From Gnetum montanum (lineage: Eukaryota > Streptophyta > Gnetopsida > Gnetales > Gnetaceae), in the NCBI GenBank assembly GCA_015680685.1, contig MNCI01014694.1:154962-218961 (forward strand): a stretch of 64,000 bases of DNA, in the 5' to 3' direction. The notes beneath the pieces are model-generated. The model was not told the origin of the DNA, searched no databases, and saw nothing but the letters and a program-made list of their open reading frames with translations. Shown here piece by piece: positions 44,176 to 55,128 of this stretch. Numbering within the stretch: the stretch's first letter is position 1; each line of letters starts with the position of its first letter. The position numbers and the translations under genes are program-made.

Positions 44176-46930
44176 ACTGAATGAAAACTTGTCCTTGAGT
44201 TCCTTACAAAATGTTGGGGAGGTATGGGATTATTAACTGAATGACCACTGATGGTGGAACAGGGTAACAGACTCAACGTGCTCGATGAACGGATAAACAA
44301 TACAATACATGACAACATTAGTGTTCATGACCACAAAAGTGAACACTGTACATAAATGACATCCAGCCTTATTTGGCAGCTAGAAGGGAAGGAGAGAGAG
44401 AAGAAAAAAGAAGACGTGTTGCTACCGATGCCAAGATTGCACCATCTGTTGTTTATCCATAGCCACACCACCAATCTTGATCCTTTCGTAAACATTCCAG
44501 TTTTGGTCCATCCTGAGTGTTTCCTCTAAGCCTAGTCCATTGTTGTATGATTTCCATCTGCACACACAACATAGTCACAAATGAGCAGGGCTAGATAAAT
44601 CACAATGCAGTTGATACCTTGCCCTAATGTAAAGTGCATTGGCTGAGTTGTGGTTATGGAAAATACTGATTCTAGAATTTTAACACTAGTGACTACCTAA
44701 GGTGTAGAAAAAATTGTTCCAAGGCCCCCATGACTAAGAGCAAACCTCTAGTAGTGATAGGATGGAAAATGACAAGGGATAAGGAATAAGAAATATGGAG
44801 TGATGAGTCATGGTTTGTCAGGCCTAGTTATCAGAGCCCAGTTATCAAAGCCCTGATACAAGATACATGGTTTGTCAGGCCCAGTTATCGTGTGAGCCTA
44901 TAAATAAAAGGTGGCACACTTGGTTTTGGGCATTAGTTCTTAGATTTTATTATAATTTTTAGAGTTAATTTTTGATTTTAGCTTTTGTTTTTCCTCTCAA
45001 CCCTTTTCCTCCCAATGTATGCCCGTAGTGTGGTGATTGTAATTGTACGACATCATTTATTCGAGTGTGACATACTTGGACACGCACATGACCAACAATA
45101 AAGATTGAGATTACTTCATCATTGAAGCATTCACTTAGTTTAATTAATTATTTATTTAATTGTTATTTATTACTTTCCCAGTTAATCTCTCTCACCCTTA
45201 AACTCCTATTAAAGGTGGAATGAGTACGACTTGATCACGAGCATTTAAGTGTGACTACTTGGTAACCCAGTAGCGTACCTAGGATCTGCACTTGGTAATC
45301 CTAGTAGTAGTTGTGCACGAGGTCCAAGATGTGTACGGATGATTAAGAAATGGATTCTCATTGCACTTAGGCTAGTTTATATTCTCTCTCATCCTTTCTC
45401 TCTTAGCTTAGTTAATATTATCTTCCATTGTCTTCAGGAGTAGCATTAGCATAGGACCACATCATACACCTCACTATGGACTAAACCATACATGACAAAG
45501 CTAATACTAGTCTACGTGGGAAGACAGTGAACTACGACCTAAGGCTAATTGTCTAGATGCCACAACTAGTCTGTCTATGGAGTTCAACCAGATCATGCGT
45601 GTAACGCTCGTATTCATATGGTTGAGTGTATGGGTACCTAGCCACTCATCATGGAGAAAAAGTAACAACAACAACACCAATAAAATGGATGTCATGGATG
45701 GGGCTAAAACAAAAAATTATTGATTACAGGAAATGTTTAAGGGAAATAAGTTAACAATTGCATCAAAAAGGAATGCTAGTGGGTCTTCCCCAAAGCAAGC
45801 TCATGCCTTTGATGCCCTGATAGACCTACAACCCAAAGAGTTTGTAGGATCTAGAAATGTCATTTGGAAGCAAGAGTTAAAAACTTATGCACAAGAAATT
45901 ACCAAGGAAAAATGATGCATCAACTAAGGTATGGACTAATGATAAAACCAAAAATGAGATGAAAAATGGAAAAGAAAGGTGGAGAGGAGAGAATGGAATG
46001 GAAACCCAAGAACAAGGTTGTGTAAAGTCCCTTGTGTGTTTTATGGTTAATGTGACTGAGTAGAACTCATTCCAAATCCAAGCTCAACAAATCACATTCA
46101 GTGACCTTGCATCAACACATTTGACCAACCTATCCTCTTGAAGTAGCAAGAATGCCTCTACAAAAAGTCACCACCATTCCAAGGAGAGTGAGATGGAGAA
46201 CCAGGAAGTGAGAAAGGGCTTTAGTTAGAGGGAACCTTCAGGCATGGGTAACATGTCTTTCCAGTGCCATAACCAGTGTGTGTAGCCCAAGTTCTTTATT
46301 GTGTCTAAGGGGTGTGCTTTGAATTCTCATTGTTTTTTTTTTGTGTTTTTCACGTGAAAACCACATCATGCAAAGACTTATTTTTATGTACTCAAATTCT
46401 AGTGATTTGATGAATGGTCAGAATGGCCGAAAACCTAAAGAAAAATCATCCAAGCACACAAGAGAATAGCCAACACAAATTCATCGAATCTCTTTGAAGT
46501 CACACCCTTTTCATCCCTTGAGTCTTTCCTTACTTTGAGAAATACCCAGCCACCAATTTGTTAACAATTTTATTATAGAAAGGGACTGTATAGTTCCAAG
46601 CCAAGGGGAATCATAGGATTTCATGGATGTATGAATGATGTGGACTCATTGGCTGTTTAATCAAAAGAACCATACCTTAATATCGACATCATACTTCAAA
46701 GGTAAAATCTAAACATTAGCAATCAATATGATATTATTCATGCCACCATCATGAACACTTATTGGGTGATGAACAAAATAAAGTAATCACACAAAGAAAT
46801 GGTAAAAATATGAATGATGGTGTAAAAAAAACAAGAAAGACTAAAGAAATGTGCAAAACAAAAATTTGTAAAAACAAAAAAAAATATGTAAAACAAAAAC
46901 TTAGAAAGAACTGAGGGCCTTCAATGATTA
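44176..46930 (-). other. Post-pol spacer of element E, split by a solo LTR
   Basis: About 1.9 kb of its own sequence, collinear with A and C. Conserved blocks lie at 45779-45800 (purine block on the minus strand) and about 46203-46285. An A-rich part (46800-46905) follows the end of integrase. Confidence 0.65.
44801..45651 (+). repeat. Solo LTR, plus orientation, in the spacer of element E
   Basis: 851 bp, TGATGAGTCATGG to CACTCATCA, with perfect TSD TGGAG (44796-44800 and 45652-45656). It has CCTATAAATAAAAGG (TATA, about 44900) and AATAAAG (about 45100). Removing it and one TSD copy restores collinearity with the spacer of A. Confidence 0.92.
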
Positions 46931-46934
46931 GTAG

Positions 46935-48300
46935 ATGTGGACATCTCCCCCATGACTAAGTTGGAAGGAGGAGATCCAAAATAATGAGCAAGGTTGCTCA
47001 CCTATAGAGGTAACATATGTTATGGCTGTCCTAATCTCATGGAAAGGTTTTATTTATTGCAAATTGCCTAACAGTCTCTTATATGGGCTCTTAGGTTTAT
47101 ATATGGTCATGGCTCCAAAAGAAAAAGTTGCATAGATAATGTAAGGTCCTTCCCACAGTGTTTGAAATTTGGTATGTTGTGAGACATGTGTGGGGTTGTA
47201 ATAGAGAACATTATCTCTCAGTTGATACTTAAATTTCCTAATTTTTAGGTTATGACGTTGTTTATTAAATGCCTTGTGCTACTCATTAGATGATAGGGAA
47301 GCTAATCAGTTCTCATCTAGCAAGTTAAGAGACATCAACCTTTGTTTCTGTGCTAGATCAACGTCAAGGTTGAGGTCACATGCTATGGCTAGCATACGGA
47401 GCTTAATTTGGATAGGGAGCATAGGAAATTTTCCATACACTAACTTGTAAGGAGAGTAGCCTATAGGGAGTTTCCATGTGGAGCAGTATGCCCAAAGAGC
47501 ATCATTCAATTTAGTGCTCCATTCTCACCTATACTTGCTAATGGTTCTAGTTAGTATCTTAGTAATCTTCCTGTTTGTGACCTTGTCTTGACCATTTTCT
47601 TGGGGGTGTTATGGTGTAGTTAATTTGTGCTCAACCCCTAAGCATTGCATTAACTTCTAAAAAGTTGCACCTATAAAGTGTGTACCATTATCTGAGATAA
47701 GTGCACGTGACACACCAAACTTGTTGATGACTTGTTGAAGAAATCGTGCAGCTGTAGATGATGTGCAATCTTTGACGGTAGTTGCTTCAGCCAATTTTGT
47801 TAAGTAGTCTACGACAACTATGATGTAAGCTTTTCCATTAGACATTGGTGTAATGGGCCCCATAAAATCAATTCCCCAAATGTTGAAGGGTTCTAACGGT
47901 TGAATCCATTATTGTAGACCCTCCATTCTAGTAGTCATTCCCCCATCACATTGATAGCACTCACAAGATTGGATGAATTGATGGGTGTCCCAGAACAAGG
48001 TAGGCCAATAATATCTTGTAAGCAGGATCTTGATGACCGTTCATCTCCTAGCATAATGACCCACACAAGGGCCCTCATGAGTGTCTTGGAGAACTCTTAG
48101 TTGATCTCTATTAGGAACTCACCATCGAACCAAGCCATTAGGACATACTTTGTAAAGTTGTCCATTGATCTTCATAAAATACTTGGCTCTATGAAGAAAC
48201 TGTTGTTTCTTCTTAAGGTCTAGCTCTTATGGTGTTTGTTAGGTAAGGAGATAGGTAAGAATGCTACTGTACTAGTTTGTCTCTGTGGGTGATTGGTCAT
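46935..48300 (-). pseudogene. Integrase of element E
   Basis: Minus strand: zinc-binding region (HEGPCVGHYARR; CECYQCDGG with slightly altered Cys spacing), core with all three acidic residues ([29 protein letters not shown]), [46 protein letters not shown] (open piece 47509-47306), and the C-terminal NVLYYN- and LWEGPYI-like motifs. Of the integrases here it alone keeps the D, D, E set, but stops and frame changes break it. Confidence 0.87.
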
Positions 48301-48370
48301 TCACTACACTAGCAAAGAGGAACTCATTAGGGAAGTGAATGGAAATGGGATACTCATCCTCTTTGTTGTC

Positions 48371-49130
48371 CTAGTGCAACCGAGATAAATGATCAGCAAC
48401 TATGTTCTCGGTGCCTTTACGATCGATCATTGTTAAATCGAACTCTTGTAGGATTACCAACCATCGTATAATACAGGGGCTTACCATTGGCTTATTCATG
48501 AGGAACCAGATTGCACTATGATATGTGTGTATGAATACTTTGTACCTCAATACATAGTGCCTAAATTTTTCTTGTGAAAACATTGTAGCCATTAATTCTT
48601 TTTCTGTAGTAGTGTAGTTAAGTTGTGCATCAGCTATCCTTTTCCATGCATAGTGGATGTAATAGGGATTTTTCTGGTCATCTAACTATATAAGTACAGC
48701 TCCTAAGGCATAGTTGGATGCATCAGTCATGACATGGAATGATTTGGACCAGTTAGGAGCTTGTAGAATGGGTGTTTCTACTAGCTTCTATTTCAGAGTT
48801 TGGAAAGCTAGTTCGCATTCTTTGGTTCACTCGAAGGGTATGTCCTTTTTCATTAGCTATACCAATGGTTTGGAAATCTTCGAAAAGTTCTCTATGAATC
48901 TCCTAAAGTAGCTAGTGTGTCCAAGGAATAACTGAATGTCTCTAACAGTTTTCGGTTGACGGGTGATTCCTTGGATGACTTTGATTTTCTCAAGGTCTAC
49001 CTCTATCCTGACATGTGAAATTTTATGCCCAAGTACTATGCCTTCTTAGACCATCAAATGGATTTTTTGCTAGTTGAGCCTTAGATTAGTTTCTACGCAT
49101 CTTTTTAGCACTTGCTCTAATCGGTCTAAG
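48371..49130 (-). pseudogene. RNase H region of element E
   Basis: Directly follows RT. An open piece at 48592-48371 reads MATMFSQEKFRHYVLRYKVF, HTYHSAIWFLMNKPMV, and ends FDLTMIDRKGTENIVADHLSR, the usual RNase H C-terminal motif of Ty3/gypsy elements. The upstream part (TDASNYALGAVL-like, about 48730-48670) is interrupted. Confidence 0.8.
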
Positions 49131-49992
49131 GCTTGATCAAAACTTGCTCCGTAGGTGGAGAAGTCATCCAGAAATACTTCCACACCATTTCCTATCTACT
49201 ACTGGAATATGCGTAGAACTAAGCATTGAAACGTGGTATGGGCATTGCACAAGACAAACGACATTTGTTGGTATGCAAACATTCCCCAAGGACTAATGAA
49301 CGTAGTTTTGGCTTGGTCTTCTAGGGCTATTTGTATTTGGTTGTATTTGCTATATTCATCCAGAAAACTATAATAGTGATGCCCTAAAATTGTGTCTAAG
49401 AATTGGTCAAAAAATGGCAATGGAAAGTGATCCTTGAATGTTGCCATGTTTAGTAGCCTAAAATCTATACACACCCTCCATTTGCCTCCCTTTTTAGGCA
49501 TGATTACTAAGGGCTAACCCATTCACTATCAGCAATGGGGTATATGAACCCAACCTTTAGAAGCTGTTTAATTTCTTCTTTTACTACTTGCTTCAGCTTT
49601 GGGTTTAATCACCTCTATGGTTGTTTTCGAGGCTTCATGGAGGAGTCAGTGTAAATCTTATGCTGACATATCCTAGGATCTATTCCAGTTAATTTTGGAT
49701 ATGACCAGGCAAAGGCTTTTGACCATTTGTTTGTTACCTTTAGCAAACTCTCTTTTTGTTGTGGAGTAAGTCTTGCATTGATAATTACTAGTTTTCCATT
49801 CTTAAGAAACATGTACTCCATACCGGTGGGCAATGGTTTTAGCTCTAAGAGCTCTTGTTTAAATTTCTTAGGAATTTCTAACTTCCCGCAGTTGATGTTT
49901 TCTACATAAGGATTGGGAAGTTGGTGGTGGACTTGCTCTAATGCATCTATGCTATCTATGTAAGTGCAAGTCAAACCCTCAGTTAGTTCCAT
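49131..49992 (-). pseudogene. Reverse transcriptase of element E
   Basis: N-terminal linker open at 49992-49615 (MELTEGLTCTYIDSIDALEQ, LTPQQKESLLKVTNKWSKAF), then PLVIMPKKGGKWRVC, IDFRLLNMATFKDHFPLPF, YYSFLDEYSKYNQIQIA, YQQMSFVLCNAHTTFQ (usual form MPFGLCNAPATFQ) and the catalytic box VEVFLDDFSTYG near 49180-49160. Catalytic Asp residues are kept. The two longest open pieces are 49992-49615 and 49501-49199. Confidence 0.88.
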
Positions 49993-50124
49993 GCATAGAA
50001 GTGAGTTGCTTTCTTGATCAGCTATCAGCCACTGGGTGTCTTCTTGTCATGTGGCTACTACATACAGACACCTTTATATGTTGATCGTTTGTGCACACTG
50101 ATTGCATGTAGGTAATGTTTAACT

Positions 50125-50840
50125 TTACATAACCCATGATCTTTGCACCCAATTGCACCCTGTGTCACTGTATGCGATGCATGGATCCTTCTTCTTCTTG
50201 ATCTTTCCAAAAGTATTTTCCTTAGATATTTCTAGGAAAAGATCATGGATACCTAGGCATGCATCGATAGTGCTTAGCCATGCTCTTCCCATTATGATTG
50301 GGAAGTCCCCCTTACTGTTGTTCACTTGAGTCACCAGGAAGTTAGTTGGATACGACCATCCACAAATAGTGGTAACAATGTCCTTCACTAATCCTAAGGG
50401 AACAATGATGGACTGGTCAGCCAACTCTAAACAGAGATTAGTCTTTTTTAATAGAGGCAGGTTCCAGGCCTTATACATTTCTTGGGATATTAGATTGACA
50501 CTAGAACCTGAATCCAAAAGATCTTTGCATGGCTCATTCCCAGTGATTTGTAGATATATCAAGGGACTCCTAGGATTAGAGAATTTCCTAGGAAGGTGGC
50601 TAGTTTTGATCCAATCAGTAACGACATGTGTTAACATGACCGTATGCATTGAATGTGGTGTTAAGTTCAAAGGGGGTTTTGAAGCTTTATTTGATACAGA
50701 GACGTCCAAAGCCTCAGTTGCTTGGGGTTGCAAAGGCTTGGTTGGACTATTGGTTCTGAAGAAAGATATTTTCTTTATACGGTTGTTAGAACCAATAGTA
50801 GGTTGAGGATTAACAACCCTTGTGGCATTGTGTTGCTGTG
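50125..50840 (-). pseudogene. Gag-pol linker and protease of element E
   Basis: The longest clean stretch is 50733-50125 (202 codons). It opens with the linker up to HVVTDWIKTSHLPRKFSNP, then the retropepsin: CKDLLDSGSSVNLIS (active-site DSG), LELADQSIIVPLG, TTICGWSYPTNFLVTQVNN, and DFPIIMGRAWLSTIDACLGI. It continues the gag frame with only a stop between them, so Gag and Pol were probably one polyprotein in this family. The protease would process it. Confidence 0.85.
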
Positions 50841-50841
50841 G

Positions 50842-53175
50842 CTAAGCAGGGAGTTCTCCTTGCATTGCTGGAGTAGGTGGTAATGGAGCTATTGGTGGGA
50901 GAGATGTGGTTGAATTGGAGGGATGGTACACTTGTGGGATGTCACCTCTAGGAGAGGGAGTCCTATAGTACTCACGGGCTTGGTAGTGATGTTGAGAAGT
51001 AACACGACTAATAGAGTCACATGGAGAGATTGGATGCTGCACGTAACATCCATATGGGTCAGGTTGCCGGTAAGGATATTGTTGCCTTGGTGGTGGCATT
51101 CCCCATGATTGTGGGTGCTACCACTATTGATGTTGCTCCATTGGTTGCGATGGAGTTCCACTTGGATAATACGTTAAAGGTTGGTGAAATTGCCTTGGGT
51201 TACCTTGGGGATAAGGTAACCATCGGGATGTTTACCGTTTGTTTAAATGTTGATTAAGTGCATACACCCCAAACTCCTGTAGATGTGAGATCATAGGGCA
51301 ACATCTCTTAGGATAGTTGTATTGACATATTTCACATCCACTATCATCATCTATATCTAAATCCACAACCTCTTCAATAATAGCAACTTTACCCTTATCC
51401 TTGTTACAGGCATTTTCTGCTTCTCTCTTTTTCCTTTTATCATGATCACTACCTCGCTCTCTAGACTCCTCTACTACCTTGAGAATAGTTTGAAATGTAC
51501 TATCCAGGGAGTCCCACATTTGATCTACCTTTGTTGATACTTTTGATGCTAACTTTTGGATAGGAAAGGTTTTCCTATTCACCATCTCTTTGAGTGATGA
51601 CTCTTCCTCATCCTCACAAAATCTTGCTCCCTTCTTTTGAAAGGAAGGATCTCGGTTATATTTTTCTGCACTCTCTCTTTTTTGTAGCTCACCTTCTTCC
51701 TTAGAAACTTGCTCCAATAGCCTATGAATTTGATGGGACCTAAGCTTAGATAACCTCCCTTGGGCATAAGTCCCAAGGGTTCTTCTCATTTCATGCCTAA
51801 GCCCATTTACGAGATGGCGTATTTGATCCCACTGTGAATAACCATGGCCAGGACAATGATGTAGTAGTGCATAATAGCGGTCCATGGCAACATCCAAGGG
51901 TTAATGACTTCCTTGTTTCTATCCTTGGATTTTCTTTCATAGGTTAGACACTTGAGAGTACATTTGGTACTTATTGTTGAACAATTCTAACATAGTACTC
52001 CACTTACGAATGGATTTTGGTTCTAAGGACTAGTACCAACCTTTAGCTTTTTTTATTAGTGTTTGTGGGAGCAACATAAGTTTTTGCCACTCATTTTCTA
52101 TGTTTTACAAGGCACATGCATCATGAAATGCTTGTAAGTGATTTTGAGGATCAGTGTTATATCCCCCTTCAAATTGTGGGATGTTATTCATGTCTAACCT
52201 CTTGATCCTACTATCTTTTTGGTGCCTTGTTGGAACTTTCACAACCTTAGTTATATCTAGCATGCTTCATGTGGTAAGTAGGGGTTCATCATGATCATCT
52301 TGTTCATAGTGTCTATGATGCCTACACGATTCCCTACTCTTCCTTCTTCTATGGCGTGATTCCCTAGAGTGCCCTCATCCTCTATCTTGGTTGTCTCATT
52401 TGTGACTTCCACTTTGTTTGCCCTTATCCTCACAATCTGTTTCTCTATGGCTATGTTTGGACATGGAAGGAGAGGGTGAAGGAGATAATGAAGGTGAAGA
52501 AGAAGGAGAACCACCACCATGATGGTATTTACTACCTTCTCTTTGGTGGTCTTTGCCTTGATCGTGATTGCAATCAGAATGCCCACCTTTGTCATGTGTC
52601 CTTGTTCCTTTTTCGGACACTTTGTGTCCATTGGTATCAGCACCTAGGTTGTGAATAGTAGAATGAAGGTTTTGATACACAACCCCTTCACCAAAGTCAA
52701 GGGGAGGAACGTCATTATGTGGGTGACTACCTGAGGTAGGTTCATCACCCTCAATTTTGCTTAAAATGTGGGGAGCATCCTTAGACCATTTTTCCTTCAA
52801 GGACTTATGGTGTCTCTCCTATTGCAAGTTCCTTTGATGTTTTGCTTCTGTGGGATGGTAGTATCTTGAATCATAGTCCTGTGTAATGTACTCTGTGTGT
52901 AAGTGTTGCATGCCTATTCACATGAGAGGACGAAGAAGCATACTTGGGACTGAATGGTCGGTAGGTAACACTATGTTACCTTCCAAGTTACGACAACATA
53001 GCCATTTATCTTGGTGCAGAATAAAGGTAAAGTCAGGTACATATTCATTGGGATGAATATATACCACACAAAACTGTTGAGGAATTGATGGATCAATGTC
53101 ATGTGTATCTTGCCGCTAATTGCTTCTTGTGTTAGTCCTAGGTGGTAAAGTGCTTTTGTGTGAAGAAGAAGACAT
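50842..53175 (-). pseudogene. Gag of element E
   Basis: ATG at 53175 (MSSSSHKSTLPPRTNTR), 114 bases after the PBS. Open pieces: 52800-52396 (KEKWSKDAPHILSKIEG, DVPPLDFGEGVVYQNLHSTI, basic Ser/His linker), 51897-51232 (MDVAMDRYYALLHHCPGHGY, TLGTYAQGRLSKLRSHQIHR, FPIQKLASKVSTKVDQMWDS, zinc-knuckle-like CEICQYNYPKRCCP) and 51099-50842 (MPPPRQQYPYRQPDPYGCYV, Pro-rich tail). About 778 codons. It is the structural capsid protein. Confidence 0.85.
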
Positions 53176-53288
53176 CGTGTCTTGTTTAGTGTGCAATGTA
53201 CTATTATCTTTTTCTTAATCAGCCCTAAGGGTTCATTCCAATAATGTAAATGATTTCCTAAGTTCTACTTAGCACACAAACAACTAAG

Positions 53289-53306
53289 TCCCCAGCAACG
53301 GCACCA
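53289..53306 (-). promoter_or_regulatory. Primer-binding site of element E (tRNA-Asp)
   Basis: Minus strand TGGTGCCGTTGCTGGGGA, one base after the LTR. It matches the tRNA-Asp complement at 16 of 18 positions, the best PBS in the window. Confidence 0.9.
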
Positions 53307-53307
53307 A

Positions 53308-54108
53308 TGATGAGCGGTGAGGTACCTTTACACTCAACCCTACGAATATGAGAGTTTCATGCATGATTTGGTTGAATTCGAAGGACTAAGTCCCTATGCA
53401 CCTTTATGGAACAATAATGGATTAATTAATCGTTGTCTTCCCAAACTTACTTGTATGTCACGGTTGTATGGTTAAGTAAGCTTGAGACATATGATTTTTA
53501 TGGCTGTTATGTGTTTTATATCCTGTGCTAGTAAGGAGGGGGAGAGAGATAACTAAGTACTAATATAATTTAACTATTCATTAGCTAAGTTCTAATTACT
53601 CCTAACACTAGTATCCGTTCCCACTTGTCGTACACATCTTGAACCAGTGCAACGCTGCTCGAATTACCAAATGCTAATCGTTACTGGGTTACCAAGCACT
53701 ACACACATGCTCGAAGTAGTCGTACTGAGTGTATTTAACTAAGAGAGTTGTAAGGTGAGAGAAATCATTAATTAACTAGAAAAGAATTAAATGATAATTA
53801 ACACTAATTAATCTATTCTGTATGCTACAAGGTTTATAATAATATTCATCTTTATTACTGTACACAAAGTGTGCTTAGGTACACAATGCTCGAATAAAGA
53901 TCCATTCACTCTATGACTCCTACTACGGGCACACAGAAATAATTTGAACTCTGGAGGGAAAAATTGGTAAGAGTTTGGCTAAGGGACTAACTTCTAATGT
54001 GGAAACCAAGGGCATCACCTCTTATTTATAAGCAAGAAGATGGGCCACAATATCAGGTATTGTGGTTTATCCAACATCGCATGGTTGATCCAATATTGTG
54101 GTTCATCA
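53308..54108 (-). repeat. 5' LTR of element E
   Basis: 801 bp, TGATGAGCGG to GTTCATCA, paired with 43348-44165. Minus-strand TATAAATA at 54030-54023. Confidence 0.9.
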
Positions 54109-54600
54109 GATACTATGTCTAGTAACCTATTTCATTGGGAATTACTTCTACTTAGGAATCTTACCACTACTATTCATTAGAGTATCATACACCTATGACT
54201 TCATGTCAAAAATTATCTTCTTAGATTCTACATTAACTATATTCTTAGTAATCTCATAATATACTTTCTATAGTTTCTTCACTACTAAAATAAGGAGAGC
54301 TATCAAGTCAAGCTCAATAAAAGAATGCAATGAGAGTAGTAAAGACATAGGTTGATGACTATGCTGAAAATTCATAATGCAAGCATAAAAAGTATCTATT
54401 CTTTAGGATAATTACTACCCCTACCAAGAGAGCTAGAAAGTCTACAAGTCCATCAAGATCAATAAAAGAAACTATTTTTGTGGCTCTAGCCCTAATTTCC
54501 ATTCCTCCAACCTATTTAAGAGAGCTCATGCTTCCTTCAAACAAAACTAAAAATATCTCGACTATCATGCTTATTCATGTAGTAAGTAGGTAGTGTGTCA
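54109..54600 (+). pseudogene. Gag tail and gag-pol linker of element D
   Basis: Collinear with 21520-21990 of element F: the YYVQQ-like start, the Ser/Tyr-rich tail, AMRVVKT-like sequence and the end TIMLIHVV. Many stops. It ends at about 54600, where an (ATAC)n tract and element H begin. Confidence 0.65.
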
Positions 54601-54606
54601 AATCCA

Positions 54607-54636
54607 ATACATACATACATACATACATATATATAA
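54607..54636. repeat. Short (ATAC)n/(AT)n microsatellite
   Basis: Five to six ATAC units, then ATATATAT, at the junction of element D with element H sequence. Confidence 0.85.
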
Positions 54637-55128
54637 ATCTAGAGTACAAAAGTAAAGGAGTATTGTAAAGAGGAGAAATTAAAAATCAATAAAAAGAAAA
54701 GGTCTAACTAATTTGGGGATGCCTTTTTAGATTTTTATCCTTACAACCAATCTTGAAAAGCCTTCCCTCTAGGGTAGGAAATTGAACATTCCATGAAAAG
54801 ATTAATATTGGGTAGAGGGAAAAGAAACCTTCACCTTGTCAATAGGATCAACATTATCAAAAGATATTATCTCCATATCTTGACCAATAGCTATAAACTA
54901 ATTATTTGTAGTTAAAATATCTTGAACATGTTGTTCATTTTTAAGATTTGGCATGTAATCACCAATATTAAGTAGTTAGATCAAAGCAATAATGATTAAC
55001 AAGGAAAGAACTGATCTAGAAAGGCTCTTGATATATCTACAAATAGTTTAAAATGCACCATGTAAAGCATTCATAGACTTAGGTTCTACCTTAGTATTGA
55101 TCATGCTTTTAACTTATATTAAGTTCTA
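54637..55128. other. Degraded stretch before element H pol
   Basis: No motif could be read with confidence. Its place suggests the missing N-terminal and catalytic part of the element H RT, but no Y/FxDD box was found. Confidence 0.3.

Larger units (their letters stand above)
43348..54108 (-). mobile_element. Element E: most complete Athila-type element, minus strand, TSD GATGC/GATAC
   Basis: LTRs 43348-44165 and 53308-54108, PBS, gag, PR, RT, RH, INT, spacer and polypurine tract, all reading leftward. The target duplication is GATGC (43343-43347) and GATAC (54109-54113), one transition. The interrupted gag of element D joins across it. A solo LTR (44801-45651) is inserted in its spacer. Without it the element is about 9.9 kb. 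LTR identity is about 88-90% over the first 250 bases by eye. Every ORF carries stops. Confidence 0.92.
31866..54600 (+). mobile_element. Element D: old Athila-type element split by several insertions
   Basis: LTR, PBS and gag on the plus strand. Gag pieces at 32727-32883, 34283-35388, 42272-43347 and 54109-54600 join in order across a 1.3-kb insert, element C and element E. The last piece reaches the gag-pol linker (TIMLIHVV, about 54568-54590) and is then lost at the start of element H. No pol of D is in the window. Confidence 0.72.

Noticed and set aside
50369-50806. 145-codon plus-strand ORF
   Set aside because: Antisense shadow of the well supported protease of element E on the minus strand.
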